DNA of 64,000 nt from contig NZ_CP031513.1 in the NCBI RefSeq assembly GCF_003522965.1, positions 372,001 through 436,000 of the forward strand. The letters run 5' to 3'. The notes beneath the pieces are model-generated. The model saw only the letters and a program-made list of their open reading frames with translations. It made no database searches and had not been told where the DNA came from. Made by a program: the position numbers and the translations under genes. This DNA comes from Bombilactobacillus bombi (GTDB lineage: Bacteria > Bacillota > Bacilli > Lactobacillales > Lactobacillaceae). Positions 8,413-16,711 of this stretch are shown in pieces; the first letter of the stretch is position 1, and each line of letters starts with the position of its first letter.

Positions 8413-10518
8413 GTGAAATTTTTAAAGCGACTTAATAAGCCTAAGACTACTCAGTCGATTTTGCCTTTTCGTCTAAATGTACTCTTAGTAATTGTTTTTG
8501 TTTTATTTGCGTTATTGATTGGCCAACTGGCATATTTGCAATTATTAAATGGTTCCAAGTTTCAAGCAGAAGTTGAACGCTCTGATAAAACAGTAATTGC
8601 AGGTAATGTTCCTCGCGGTTTAATTTATGACTCTAAGGGGCGCCTGATTGTTAATAATGAGCCTAGTAGTGCTATTACTTATACACGCAGTGCTTCAGTA
8701 AAAACTTCAGATATGTATCAGATTGCTAATCGATTACAAAAATTTATTCATGTAGATGATTCTAATTTAACTAGCCGTGACAAGGCTGATTATTATTTGG
8801 CCAAAGAATCTAATTATAAAAAAGTTACCAAAGTTATCAATAAAAATATGACCGAAGAACAATTGCAAGCTGAACCAGATCGCGATGAGTATCGGCGAGC
8901 TATCACTTATGTTAAAAAGCAAAAACCAGATTTAAGTCCTGCACAATTACAAGCCGCAGCTATTTTTGCTAAAATGAGTGCGGCTTATCAATATTCAACG
9001 GTTTACATTAAAAATTATCAAGCAACACCACAAGAAGTGGCTCAAGTCAGTGAACATCAAACTGAACTTCCAGGAATTCAAGTGGGTATTGACTCCCAAC
9101 GTTCATATCCAATGGGAGATTCAATGACTAGTATTATTGGAAAAGTTTCTACAGAAAAGCAAGGCTTGCCTGATAATCGGATTAATGAGCTCTTAGCTGA
9201 AGGTTATTCGCGTAATGATCGAGTAGGTACAAGCTATTTAGAGCAAGAATATGAGCCGATTTTAAAGGGGAGCAAGTCACAAACTCAAATTTCTGTAGGT
9301 ACCAATAATCGACTTACTGATTCTATTCAAAAATATAAGGGTGAAAAAGGAGATAACCTGAACTTAACTATTGATGCTGAATATCAAAAGAAAGTTGATC
9401 AAGCTGTCCATAATACATTCGATTCTGCGCGTGCGAATGGAGTTACCCAATATTCTGATGGTGCTTATGCAGTAGCCATCAATCCCAAAACTGGGGCCAT
9501 TTTAGCAATGTCGGGTGTTCACTATAATCCCAAAACAGGCAACATGACTGATGATTCATTAGGTGTAATCAATCGTACTTTTGTTATGGGGTCAGCAGTG
9601 AAAGGGGCTACTGTTTTAGGTGGCTTAATGTCTGGTGCTATTTCACCGGAAAATAGTGTTTTACCAGATTCACCAATTTATTTACCAAGCACACCAGTTA
9701 AAAAATCAGTTTACCCTATCGGAACATTTGGTGCTTTAAGTGCGCAGAAAGCCTTGGAATTTTCTTCTAATATCTATATGATGCGTTTGGCTATGCGAAT
9801 GGGTAATGCGAAATATGTGCCAAATAGTTATATTCATATTGATGATGATATTTTTCAAAAATTACGGGGTTATTACAACCAATTTGGTTTAGGTATTAAA
9901 ACTGGCATTGATTTACCCGGTGAAAGCAGTGGAATTGAAGGACCTACGATGAATAGTGATGGGATAGTTAAAGTGGGTTCAGCACTTGATGAATCTTATG
10001 GGAACTATGACGCCTATACATTAATTCAAATGGCACAATATGTTTCTACCATTGCCAATGGTGGCTATCGTATGCGTCCGTATTTAGTACAGTCCATTCA
10101 AAAAACTCGAGACGATGGTTCGTTAGGAGCAGTTGTCAACCAAACTCAACCGCAAGTTTTGAATCGGGTTGGTTTTAATAATAGTCAATTGAATGTGGTT
10201 AAAGACGGATTTTACAATGTAGTTCATGGCAATGGTGGTTGGACAACAGCCAAACAGCTAGCTAATGTTAAACCTGCCATTGCCGGGAAAACTGGAACGG
10301 CACAATCATTTTATTATGACCCAGATAATCCTTATAACACTAATCCAGCTCAAACCATTACTTTAAGTATGGTCGCTTATGCTCCTTATAATGACCCGCA
10401 AATAGCAGTTGCGGTAGTCATGCCAAATTTAAGTAGCGAAAAAGGCGAGTATAATTTAAATCTGGTTAAGAGTATGATTACTAGTTATTTTGATTCAGAT
10501 ACAAAAGATTCCCAATAA
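8413..10518 (+). CDS. Class B penicillin-binding protein (peptidoglycan DD-transpeptidase)
   Basis: Single-pass membrane transpeptidase that cross-links cell-wall peptides; 701 aa. A short basic cytoplasmic tail is followed by a transmembrane helix (about residues 23-43), a PBP dimerisation domain (GNVPRGLIYDSKGRLIVNN onward), and the penicillin-binding domain. All three active-site motifs are present: SxxK at Ser394 (GSAVKG), SxN at 451-453 (SSN) and KTG at 626-628 (KTGTAQ). There are no C-terminal PASTA repeats, which favours the elongation-type PBP2b/PbpA group over division PBP2x. The GTG start has GAGGAG 8 bp upstream. The 5' neighbour is unrelated; rpmG follows. Confidence 0.92.
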   Translation: MKFLKRLNKPKTTQSILPFRLNVLLVIVFVLFALLIGQLAYLQLLNGSKFQAEVERSDKTVIAGNVPRGLIYDSKGRLIVNNEPSSAITYTRSASVKTSDMYQIANRLQKFIHVDDSNLTSRDKADYYLAKESNYKKVTKVINKNMTEEQLQAEPDRDEYRRAITYVKKQKPDLSPAQLQAAAIFAKMSAAYQYSTVYIKNYQATPQEVAQVSEHQTELPGIQVGIDSQRSYPMGDSMTSIIGKVSTEKQGLPDNRINELLAEGYSRNDRVGTSYLEQEYEPILKGSKSQTQISVGTNNRLTDSIQKYKGEKGDNLNLTIDAEYQKKVDQAVHNTFDSARANGVTQYSDGAYAVAINPKTGAILAMSGVHYNPKTGNMTDDSLGVINRTFVMGSAVKGATVLGGLMSGAISPENSVLPDSPIYLPSTPVKKSVYPIGTFGALSAQKALEFSSNIYMMRLAMRMGNAKYVPNSYIHIDDDIFQKLRGYYNQFGLGIKTGIDLPGESSGIEGPTMNSDGIVKVGSALDESYGNYDAYTLIQMAQYVSTIANGGYRMRPYLVQSIQKTRDDGSLGAVVNQTQPQVLNRVGFNNSQLNVVKDGFYNVVHGNGGWTTAKQLANVKPAIAGKTGTAQSFYYDPDNPYNTNPAQTITLSMVAYAPYNDPQIAVAVVMPNLSSEKGEYNLNLVKSMITSYFDSDTKDSQ

Positions 10519-10592
10519 TACTGGAAAATTATTTGTATAAATGGTAATATAACAGAGTTGCATCGTATTCAAGTGAGAAAAGAGGTTTTAAT

Positions 10593-10742
10593 ATGCGAGT
10601 AAATATTACATTAGAGTGTACCGAATGTCATGAACGCAATTATTTAACCAGCAAAAACAAGCGTAATAATCCTGACCGCCTGGAACTTAATAAATATTGT
10701 CCGCGGGAACGTAAAGTGACATTACATCGCGAAACTAAATAA
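10593..10742 (+). CDS. rpmG: 50S ribosomal protein L33
   Basis: A 49-codon gene starting at ATG 10593 behind AGAGG. The translation begins [20 protein letters not shown] and ends with [15 protein letters not shown], a standard L33. The first zinc-ribbon pair is intact (Cys9, Cys12), while the second is reduced to Cys36 with Glu at the position of the fourth Cys. Such partly zinc-free L33 versions are common in lactobacilli. It is followed directly by a strong terminator. Confidence 0.95.
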   Translation: MRVNITLECTECHERNYLTSKNKRNNPDRLELNKYCPRERKVTLHRETK

Positions 10743-10744
10743 AG

Positions 10745-10770
10745 ACAACAGGCCAAACCTGTTGTTTTTT
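10745..10770 (+). terminator. Rho-independent terminator of rpmG
   Basis: Perfect 8-bp stem ACAACAGG (10745-10752) / CCTGTTGT (10758-10765), 5-base loop, then a run of T. Confidence 0.9.
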
Positions 10771-10832
10771 TATTAGGTAAAGGATTATTATTTTTAACAA
10801 TATGATGACAATTTACTTATTCATCTTTTAAA

Positions 10833-10853
10833 TTTGAATCATTGTAATTCAAA
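10833..10853. repeat. Inverted repeat upstream of the 5-formyl-THF cyclo-ligase gene
   Basis: Perfect 7-bp arms TTTGAAT (10833-10839) and ATTCAAA (10847-10853) with a 7-base spacer, 22 bp before the ATG. The geometry would suit a dimeric repressor site. The left arm also contains a possible -35 box (TTGAAT). Chance occurrence in AT-rich DNA cannot be excluded. Confidence 0.3.
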
Positions 10854-10875
10854 CACATTTATTTAAGGAGATTCA

Positions 10876-11433
10876 ATGGGAAATAAAAATGAATTCCGCA
10901 AGCAACAATCAACCAAACTCAAAAATTGGTGGAAACAAAATCAAGTAGTTCCATCTACTTTGTATCAAAATTTATTTGCAGCACCTTATTTTCAAACAGC
11001 ACAAACAATTGCAATCACCGTTAGTATGGCCACGGAATTACCAACGCAACCAATTATTCAACGTGCTTTACAGTTGGGGAAGAGTATTTATATTCCCAAA
11101 ACTTATTCGAATTATTCAATGGATTTTTTTAATTTGCAGGCACAAAAATCAATATCACGAACGGCTTTTGGAGTCTGGGAGCCAGAAGAAATTGATCCAT
11201 TAAATTCAGTAGGGGCCGATTTGACTATTGTTCCTGCTTTAGCAGTTGCTTTAGACACTAAACAACGTATCGGCTTTGGAGCAGGTTATTATGATCGATA
11301 TTTAGCGCAGCATCCACAAACTCAAAGTGTTGTTTTGGCTTTACCACCTATTGTTTTTCAACACGCTGATTGGGAAATTGATGTACTGGACTATCCTGTG
11401 AATCATGTTATTACAGAATCGAGGCTCATATGA
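10876..11433 (+). CDS. 5-formyltetrahydrofolate cyclo-ligase
   Basis: Converts 5-formyl-THF to 5,10-methenyl-THF using ATP (folate one-carbon metabolism; ygfA/fthC family). The 185-aa product has the N-terminal basic helix (KNEFRKQQSTKLKNWW) and the C-terminal nucleotide and Mg-binding block IGFGAGYYDRYL typical of the family. AAGGAG precedes the ATG. Its stop overlaps the rhomboid gene by 4 bp, starting a chain of four overlapping genes. Confidence 0.92.
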   Translation: MGNKNEFRKQQSTKLKNWWKQNQVVPSTLYQNLFAAPYFQTAQTIAITVSMATELPTQPIIQRALQLGKSIYIPKTYSNYSMDFFNLQAQKSISRTAFGVWEPEEIDPLNSVGADLTIVPALAVALDTKQRIGFGAGYYDRYLAQHPQTQSVVLALPPIVFQHADWEIDVLDYPVNHVITESRLI

Positions 11434-12101
11434 GAAAAATTCAACAGCGACCATGGGCAACTTATGTAATTTTAATAATTCAATTAGTTGTCTTTGGTTG
11501 GGAAATATTTAAAGGCGGCAGTCAAAACATTGCAGCATTATTAGCCTCTGGAGCCAAAGTAAATAGTTTGGTGGCCCAAGGGGAATGGTGGCGATTAATA
11601 ACACCAATCTTTGTGCATATTGGTTGGCAACATATTTTAATTAATTCGTTAACTTTATATTTCATGGGTCAACAATTAGAATTTTTGTATGGTCCCTTAA
11701 AGTTTAGTATTATTTATTTATTAAGTGGTATCGGCGGCAATTTAATGAGTTTTGCTTTCGGAAGTCAGAACTCCATTTCTGCTGGTGCTAGTACTTCATT
11801 GTTTGGCCTATTTGGTCTGTATGTAGCTTTGGGAATTATTTTCAAAAATAATCAAGGAATTCGTCAATGGTCACAGCAATTTTTAATATTGATTGTATTT
11901 AATTTGGTTGCAGATATTTTTATTGGCGACATCGATATTTGGGGTCATGTTGGTGGAGCACTTGTGGGATTCTTGGTTGGTTGGATTATTACGATTCCAC
12001 AAATGAAGAATGCATTACCAAAATTATGGCGTATAATTAGTACAGTAGGATTAATTGTACTAGCAATTGTTTTGTACAGGATAGGAGTAGTTCGCGCATG
12101 A
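11430..12101 (+). CDS. Rhomboid-family intramembrane serine protease
   Basis: A 223-residue polytopic membrane protein with about six hydrophobic segments. The catalytic dyad is visible: Ser121 in SAGASTSLFGL and His173 in IWGHVGGALVG. The L1-loop and TM2 signature GWQHILINSLTLYFMG holds the His and Asn of the oxyanion site. It corresponds to the GluP/YqgP position next to yqgQ-glcK in Firmicutes, but lacks the long N-terminal domain of B. subtilis YqgP. It overlaps both neighbours by 4 bp. Confidence 0.9.
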   Translation: MRKIQQRPWATYVILIIQLVVFGWEIFKGGSQNIAALLASGAKVNSLVAQGEWWRLITPIFVHIGWQHILINSLTLYFMGQQLEFLYGPLKFSIIYLLSGIGGNLMSFAFGSQNSISAGASTSLFGLFGLYVALGIIFKNNQGIRQWSQQFLILIVFNLVADIFIGDIDIWGHVGGALVGFLVGWIITIPQMKNALPKLWRIISTVGLIVLAIVLYRIGVVRA

Positions 12102-12349
12102 GAGAAACCAATATTCATACCTTATATGATGTGCAGCAAGTACTTAAGAAATTTGGTATTTATGTATATGTTGGTAAACGGATTTGGGATATTGAATTGA
12201 TGGCGATTGAACTAGATCGACTCTATCATGAACAAGTGATTGATCAAGCAACTTTTATAACTTGTAAATTAGTATTGAATCGGGAACATAAAATTGAAGA
12301 ACAAGGAATGAAGAAGGACAATGGAAAACCAAAAGTTAATTGGAATTGA
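12098..12349 (+). CDS. yqgQ: YqgQ family protein (DUF910)
   Basis: Small conserved Firmicutes protein of unknown function that in many genomes lies between a rhomboid protease and glucokinase, as here. The first 65 residues (TLYDVQQVLKKFGIYVYVGK, then RIWDIELMAIELDRLY) match the three-helix YqgQ fold. The last part of the 83 codons overlaps glcK by 29 bp, so the two are translationally linked. Confidence 0.85.
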   Translation: MRETNIHTLYDVQQVLKKFGIYVYVGKRIWDIELMAIELDRLYHEQVIDQATFITCKLVLNREHKIEEQGMKKDNGKPKVNWN

Positions 12350-13283
12350 TTTAGGCGGTACTACTACGAAGTTTGCCATTATGACCGCTCAAGGCGAAAT
12401 TCAGCAACGCTGGAGTATTCAAACAGACATTTTAAATAATGGTAATAATATTATTCCTAATATTATTGATAGTATTAATCATCATTTACAAATGTATCAA
12501 ATGCAGCCAGAACAATTTGCTGGAATTGGGATTGGAACTCCAGGAAGTGTTGATTATCAGGCCGGAACTGTTGATAGTGCTTTTAATCTGAATTGGGATC
12601 GGCCAATGACAATTAAGCAGCAAATTGAAGCTGGTACCAAAATGTCTGTCAAAGTAGAAAATGATGCCAACGTTGCAGCCTTAGGTGAACGTTGGCAAGG
12701 TGCTGGTAATAATGCCGCTGATGTAGCCTTTGTAACCTTAGGAACAGGTGTCGGTGGTGGCATTATCGTTGATGGTCACATTGTTCATGGCAATGGTGGT
12801 TCAGCTGGAGAAATTGGTCATATGACAATTGATCCGAATGGCTATACTTGTACTTGTGGTAAAAAGGGCTGCTTAGAAACAGTTGCTTCTGCTACTGGCG
12901 TTGTACGAGTTGCTCGTGATTATGCACAAGAGTATGCTGGAAATTCACAATTAAAGGCTAACCTTGATAACGGTGATGATATTACTTCCAAAGATGTCTT
13001 TGACTTGGCTAAACAAAATGATCTACTTGCATTACTGGTGATTGAATATGTTTGCAAGCAATTGGGACTAGCTTTAAGTACGGTTGCGGTCACTTTAAAT
13101 CCAGAATATATTGTAATTGGTGGTGGCGTTTCCAACGCGGGTGATTTCTTATTGTCGCATGTTCAACAAAGTTATGAGCAGTATGTTTTTACCGCTATTA
13201 AAAATACTACAACTTTGAAATTAGCTACTTTAGGTAATGAAGCCGGCGTAATTGGGGCTGCATCATTAATCTTAGATAAATAA
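12321..13283 (+). CDS. glcK: Glucokinase (ROK family)
   Basis: ATP-dependent phosphorylation of glucose entering glycolysis. 320 aa with the N-terminal phosphate-binding loop GIDLGGTTTKF (8-18), the catalytic region VENDANVAALGE, the ROK signature around GEIGHMTIDPNG, and the zinc motif CTCGKKGCLE. The ATG lies within the end of yqgQ and is preceded by GAAGAAGGA. A non-PTS sugar route is implied, but no transporter is nearby. Confidence 0.95.
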   Translation: MENQKLIGIDLGGTTTKFAIMTAQGEIQQRWSIQTDILNNGNNIIPNIIDSINHHLQMYQMQPEQFAGIGIGTPGSVDYQAGTVDSAFNLNWDRPMTIKQQIEAGTKMSVKVENDANVAALGERWQGAGNNAADVAFVTLGTGVGGGIIVDGHIVHGNGGSAGEIGHMTIDPNGYTCTCGKKGCLETVASATGVVRVARDYAQEYAGNSQLKANLDNGDDITSKDVFDLAKQNDLLALLVIEYVCKQLGLALSTVAVTLNPEYIVIGGGVSNAGDFLLSHVQQSYEQYVFTAIKNTTTLKLATLGNEAGVIGAASLILDK

Positions 13284-13299
13284 GTCGGGAGTGGAGATT

Positions 13300-13701
13300 G
13301 TGTCATTTTTGAATTCATTAATACTTGTTATTGCGATTTTTTTGATTTATTACGGTGGTTCATGGCTTTATTATCGTTTACGAGCCAAGCAATTAGGTGG
13401 TGAGCTCGATAATGAACAATTTGAAGCAACAATGCGGAAAGCACAATTAGTTGATTTGCGTGAAAAAAAATATTTTGATGCAGGTCATATATTAGGTGCG
13501 CGGAATTTGCCTTATACACAATTAAAGATGCTGACTTCAGAATTACGTTCTGACTTGCCAGTTTACTTATACGAACAAGGTAGTACGCTCAGTATTAGGG
13601 CAGCCTTAAAGTTAAAAAAACTTGGTTTTCAAGATGTTAAATGGTTAAAAAAAGGCTTCAATGAATGGAATGGGAAAACCAAAAAAACAACGAAACTTTA
13701 A
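13300..13701 (+). CDS. Membrane-anchored rhodanese-like protein lacking the catalytic Cys
   Basis: The N-terminus (about residues 2-25, SFLNSLILVIAIFLIYYGGS) is a membrane anchor, followed by a single rhodanese domain (QLVDLREKKYFDAGHILGARNLPY to GFNEWNG). Where active rhodaneses have a Cys-containing loop, this one reads PVYLYEQGSTLS, so sulfurtransferase activity is unlikely. Homologues (YqhL type) follow glcK in many bacilli. Start GTG 13300 is chosen because GGGAG (13287-13291) is 8 bp upstream; a GTG at 13291 has no site. Confidence 0.82.
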   Translation: MSFLNSLILVIAIFLIYYGGSWLYYRLRAKQLGGELDNEQFEATMRKAQLVDLREKKYFDAGHILGARNLPYTQLKMLTSELRSDLPVYLYEQGSTLSIRAALKLKKLGFQDVKWLKKGFNEWNGKTKKTTKL

Positions 13702-13736
13702 TTATTCAGTATATAAATAATTAGAACAAACAAAGA

Positions 13737-13764
13737 GGGGTGAGACAAAATTTGTCCCACCCTT
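13737..13764 (+). terminator. Terminator after the glcK operon
   Basis: GGGTGAGACAAA pairs with TTTGTCCCACCC (one mismatch). It lies between convergent genes and may stop both strands, although the T-run on the plus side is very short. It is a member of the recurring hairpin family. Confidence 0.65.
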
Positions 13765-13779
13765 CAAGCTTACTTACTA

Positions 13780-13968
13780 TTAGTTGGCATGATGTGCTGA
13801 GTGTGCTTTGCGGTTAGCTTTTCTGCGATTAGCTTCAATTCGATCTTCTTCATCATTTACAGGTTTAATAACTTTTTGACGATAGGTTAAAGCTGAACCT
13901 AATACTGCGCCTGCAGTTGCTAAAGATCCAATAACAATACCTTTAATGACTCCATGTTTTTGTGCCAT
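13780..13968 (-). CDS. Small membrane-associated DUF3042-type protein
   Basis: A 62-residue protein starting MAQKHGVIKGIVIGSLATAG. A single hydrophobic helix (about 8-27) is followed by a charged, Arg/Lys/His-rich tail (EANRRKANRKAHSAHHAN). Size, topology and position beside miaA match the small DUF3042 family of lactobacilli; no function is known. An excellent AGGAGGTG lies 7 bp before ATG 13968. The gene is convergent with the glcK operon and divergent from miaA. Confidence 0.7.
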   Translation of the reverse strand: MAQKHGVIKGIVIGSLATAGAVLGSALTYRQKVIKPVNDEEDRIEANRRKANRKAHSAHHAN

Positions 13969-14069
13969 CAATGTCCACCTCCTCTTATCTTTCAACTTTT
14001 ATTATCACGAACCTGAACTGTAATTTCAACTAAAATTGCTAATTTTTAGTAATTGTTAGGAGAACTAAT

Positions 14070-14996
14070 TTGAAAAAGAAAAAGGTTATTATTATTGTTG
14101 GCCCTACAGCAGTAGGCAAAACAGCTCTCAGCATTGAAATAGCTCATAAATTTGCTGGAGAAGTTATTTCAGGCGATTCCATGCAAATATATCAGCACTT
14201 AGATATCGGCACTGCTAAGATTATGCCTAGCGAAATGCAGGGAGTTAGACACCATTTAATTGATATTTGCGATATTAATCAACGTTATACTGTTTATGAT
14301 TTTCAACAAGAAGCTAACCGGCTAATTACTGCGATTACTCATCAACAAAAATTACCCCTAATTGTCGGTGGCACTGGTTTTTATATCAAAGCTTTAGTTG
14401 ATAATCTCAATCTGGGCGGTGACAAAGAGCGCCAAGACACAACTAATATTCGCCAAGACTATCTGCAAAAGCTAACCCAAATAGGAGCTAGAGAATTGTG
14501 GCAACTGTTGCAACAACGAGACGCTGTAGCTGCAGCACAAATTGCTCCTCAAAATACTCGTCGAGTTATTAGAGCGTTAGAGGTTTTGGATTTAACTGGT
14601 CAACAATTTAGTCAACAACAACAACAGCATGCGAACTTTGACTATTTAATTATTGGTTTAACCACTGAGCGCACTTTATTATACCAGCGCATAAATCAAC
14701 GAGTTGATGAAATGTTAAATAGGGGTTTAATTAATGAAGCACATTGGCTCTATGAGCAAAGAAACCAAGCTCCACAAGCGAGCCAAGGTATTGGTTATAA
14801 AGAATTATTTCCTTATTTTGCTGGAGAAATGTCACAAATAGATGCAGTCGAATTGATAAAACGAAATTCGCGTCGTTTTGCGAAGCGGCAATTAACTTAC
14901 TTTAGACATCAGTTAACTATTCATTGGTTTGACTTAATCAAATATCCCCAACAATTACAACAAATAACTGCACTTGTCGAAAAATTTAAGGAGTGA
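14070..14996 (+). CDS. miaA: tRNA dimethylallyltransferase
   Basis: Adds a dimethylallyl group to A37 of tRNAs reading UNN codons. P-loop GPTAVGKTALS at 11-21 (Lys17), the substrate motif SGDSMQIYQHLDIGTAK, IVGGTGFYIKAL, and the tRNA-binding region QAPQASQGIGYKEL. 308 aa is the standard length. It starts with TTG at 14070 behind TTAGGAGAA. The next gene's ribosome binding site lies inside its last codons. Confidence 0.96.
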   Translation: MKKKKVIIIVGPTAVGKTALSIEIAHKFAGEVISGDSMQIYQHLDIGTAKIMPSEMQGVRHHLIDICDINQRYTVYDFQQEANRLITAITHQQKLPLIVGGTGFYIKALVDNLNLGGDKERQDTTNIRQDYLQKLTQIGARELWQLLQQRDAVAAAQIAPQNTRRVIRALEVLDLTGQQFSQQQQQHANFDYLIIGLTTERTLLYQRINQRVDEMLNRGLINEAHWLYEQRNQAPQASQGIGYKELFPYFAGEMSQIDAVELIKRNSRRFAKRQLTYFRHQLTIHWFDLIKYPQQLQQITALVEKFKE

Positions 14997-15000
14997 AATT

Positions 15001-16251
15001 ATGAATTGGATAGAAGATTTACCGTCTCAAATTCAACAAGCTGTTCAAGAAGTTGATCAACAAATCCAACCACAAATTGCAAAAGTTAATCAGCAGATTG
15101 ATAATAATCAAGCCAAAGTTTTACAAGCATTTACTCATCAACAAATGTCAGAAAGTCATTTGTCCGGTTCCACTGGATATGGTAATTATGATGAAGGCCG
15201 AGAAACTTTAGATCGAGTTTATGCAGAAGTTTTTCATACGCAAGCTGCTTTAGTGCGGCCCCAATTTGTTTCTGGAACGCATACGATTGCTGTAGGATTA
15301 TTTGGGTGCTTGCAACCAGGACAAAAATTACTATATTTAACAGGTAAGCCTTATGACACACTCCAAGAAGTTATTGGTATGAATAAGCGGCAAGCTGGAA
15401 CCTTAAAGGAGTATGGGATTGAATTTAAATATCAACCCTTAACTACCGATGGCATGGTTGATTATTCTCATTTAGCACAGACTTTAGCAGATTTTCAACC
15501 CAACGTTGTTGCTATTCAGCGCTCGCGAGGTTATGAAGTACGTCCCAGTTATACGGTGGCCCAAATTGCAGAAATGATTGCTTTTGTTAAAGAGAGATTG
15601 CCAGAAGTAATTGTTTTTGTTGATAATTGTTATGGTGAATTTTCTGAAGAACAAGAGCCTACAGAATTTGGCGCTGACTTAATGGCTGGGTCATTGTACA
15701 AGAATGCTGGGGCAGGTTTAGCTACTACTGGAGGTTATTTGGTAGGTAGAAAGGACCTAATTGAAAAATCCGCCATTAGGTTGACTGCTCCAGGAATTGG
15801 AAGCCATGAAGGGGCTACCGGTCCTTATTTACGAGGAATGATTGAAGGATTTTTTTTGGCACCTCAAGTCACTGGAAGTGCGATTAAAGGAGCAATTTTT
15901 GCAGCAGCCTTATTAGAAAAGCTAGGTTTTGTAGTAACACCAAAATGGGATGAACCACGGACAGATTTAATACAAACAATTATTTTGGGTAGTGCTGACA
16001 AAATGGTGCAATTTGCACGGGCCATTCAAAAGTATTCACCAATTGATTCCTTTGTTCAACCAGAAGCTAGTCCAATGGAAGGATATGAAGATCAAATTGT
16101 TATGGCTGCGGGAACTTTTGTTGAGGGTTCAACAATTGAATTATCTGCTGATGGTCCAATACGACCACCGTATGCTATTTATTTGCAAGGGGGATTGACT
16201 TATTCCCATGTGCGTATAGCGGTTGCGCATGCTTGTGCAGATATTTTATAA
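15001..16251 (+). CDS. PLP-dependent methionine gamma-lyase-family protein (YnbB type)
   Basis: Fold-type I PLP enzyme of the family long labelled aluminium resistance protein (Met_gamma_lyase Pfam family). The predicted Schiff-base lysine is Lys234 in MAGSLYKNAGAG; FVDNCYGEF supplies the PLP-ring Asp, and SGTHTIAVGLFG the phosphate-binding region. 416 aa is normal. ATG 15001 follows AAGGAGTGA, which overlaps the miaA stop. In bacilli it lies directly before glnR, as here. The true substrate is not established. Confidence 0.88.
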   Translation: MNWIEDLPSQIQQAVQEVDQQIQPQIAKVNQQIDNNQAKVLQAFTHQQMSESHLSGSTGYGNYDEGRETLDRVYAEVFHTQAALVRPQFVSGTHTIAVGLFGCLQPGQKLLYLTGKPYDTLQEVIGMNKRQAGTLKEYGIEFKYQPLTTDGMVDYSHLAQTLADFQPNVVAIQRSRGYEVRPSYTVAQIAEMIAFVKERLPEVIVFVDNCYGEFSEEQEPTEFGADLMAGSLYKNAGAGLATTGGYLVGRKDLIEKSAIRLTAPGIGSHEGATGPYLRGMIEGFFLAPQVTGSAIKGAIFAAALLEKLGFVVTPKWDEPRTDLIQTIILGSADKMVQFARAIQKYSPIDSFVQPEASPMEGYEDQIVMAAGTFVEGSTIELSADGPIRPPYAIYLQGGLTYSHVRIAVAHACADIL

Positions 16252-16255
16252 TACA

Positions 16256-16272
16256 TGTCAGCAAAGCTAACA
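16256..16272. promoter_or_regulatory. GlnR operator
   Basis: TGTCAGCAAAGCTAACA matches the GlnR/TnrA box TGTNAN7TNACA at every fixed position. It ends 7 bp before the -35 box of the glnR promoter, giving nitrogen-dependent autorepression of glnRA as known in Bacillus and lactic acid bacteria. Confidence 0.9.
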
Positions 16273-16279
16273 TCAAATA

Positions 16280-16308
16280 TTGACGCTTAAATTTTTAATT
16301 GTTATATT
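16280..16308 (+). promoter_or_regulatory. Promoter of glnRA
   Basis: TTGACG (16280-16285), 17 bp, TATATT (16303-16308); the transcript would start about 18 bp before the glnR ATG. Confidence 0.8.
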
Positions 16309-16331
16309 AGTGCTATGTTTGAGGTTAGAAT

Positions 16332-16694
16332 ATGAATGAAAAACAAATCCGAAAAAATATGGCTATTTTACCAGTTAGTTCGATTTCCAAGTTAACAGGC
16401 CTTTCACCTCGCCAATTACGCTATTATGAACAGTTTGATTTGGTTCATCCTAAACGGAGCAAGGGTAATCAACGCCTATATTCCTTAAATGATATTGATT
16501 GCTTATTGGATATTAAAGATTATCTAAGTTCTGGAATGACAATGGCCGAGGTTAAACGGGTAATGCTTAAGCAATCGCCAATTGCTGATCAAGAAACAGC
16601 AGAAGTTAGTGATACAGCTGCTCGCAAGATCTTTAGTAAAGAAATGTTACAAATCGGACGCTGGAACATTCATGACTCAAATAATTTATATTGA
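16332..16694 (+). CDS. glnR: MerR-family nitrogen regulator GlnR
   Basis: Repressor of glutamine synthetase and other nitrogen genes, controlled by feedback-inhibited GlnA. 120 aa with the MerR winged helix at about 15-85 (SSISKLTGLSPRQLRYYEQF) and the short C-terminal tail that mediates autoinhibition. The GlnR box and promoter upstream and glnA 17 bp downstream make the assignment secure. Confidence 0.95.
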   Translation: MNEKQIRKNMAILPVSSISKLTGLSPRQLRYYEQFDLVHPKRSKGNQRLYSLNDIDCLLDIKDYLSSGMTMAEVKRVMLKQSPIADQETAEVSDTAARKIFSKEMLQIGRWNIHDSNNLY

Positions 16695-16711
16695 TGAGGA
16701 GATAATATTTC

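Noticed and set aside
14974-15000. Longer N-terminus for the PLP enzyme starting inside miaA
   Set aside because: AAGGAGTGA directly precedes ATG 15001, which gives the normal family length.
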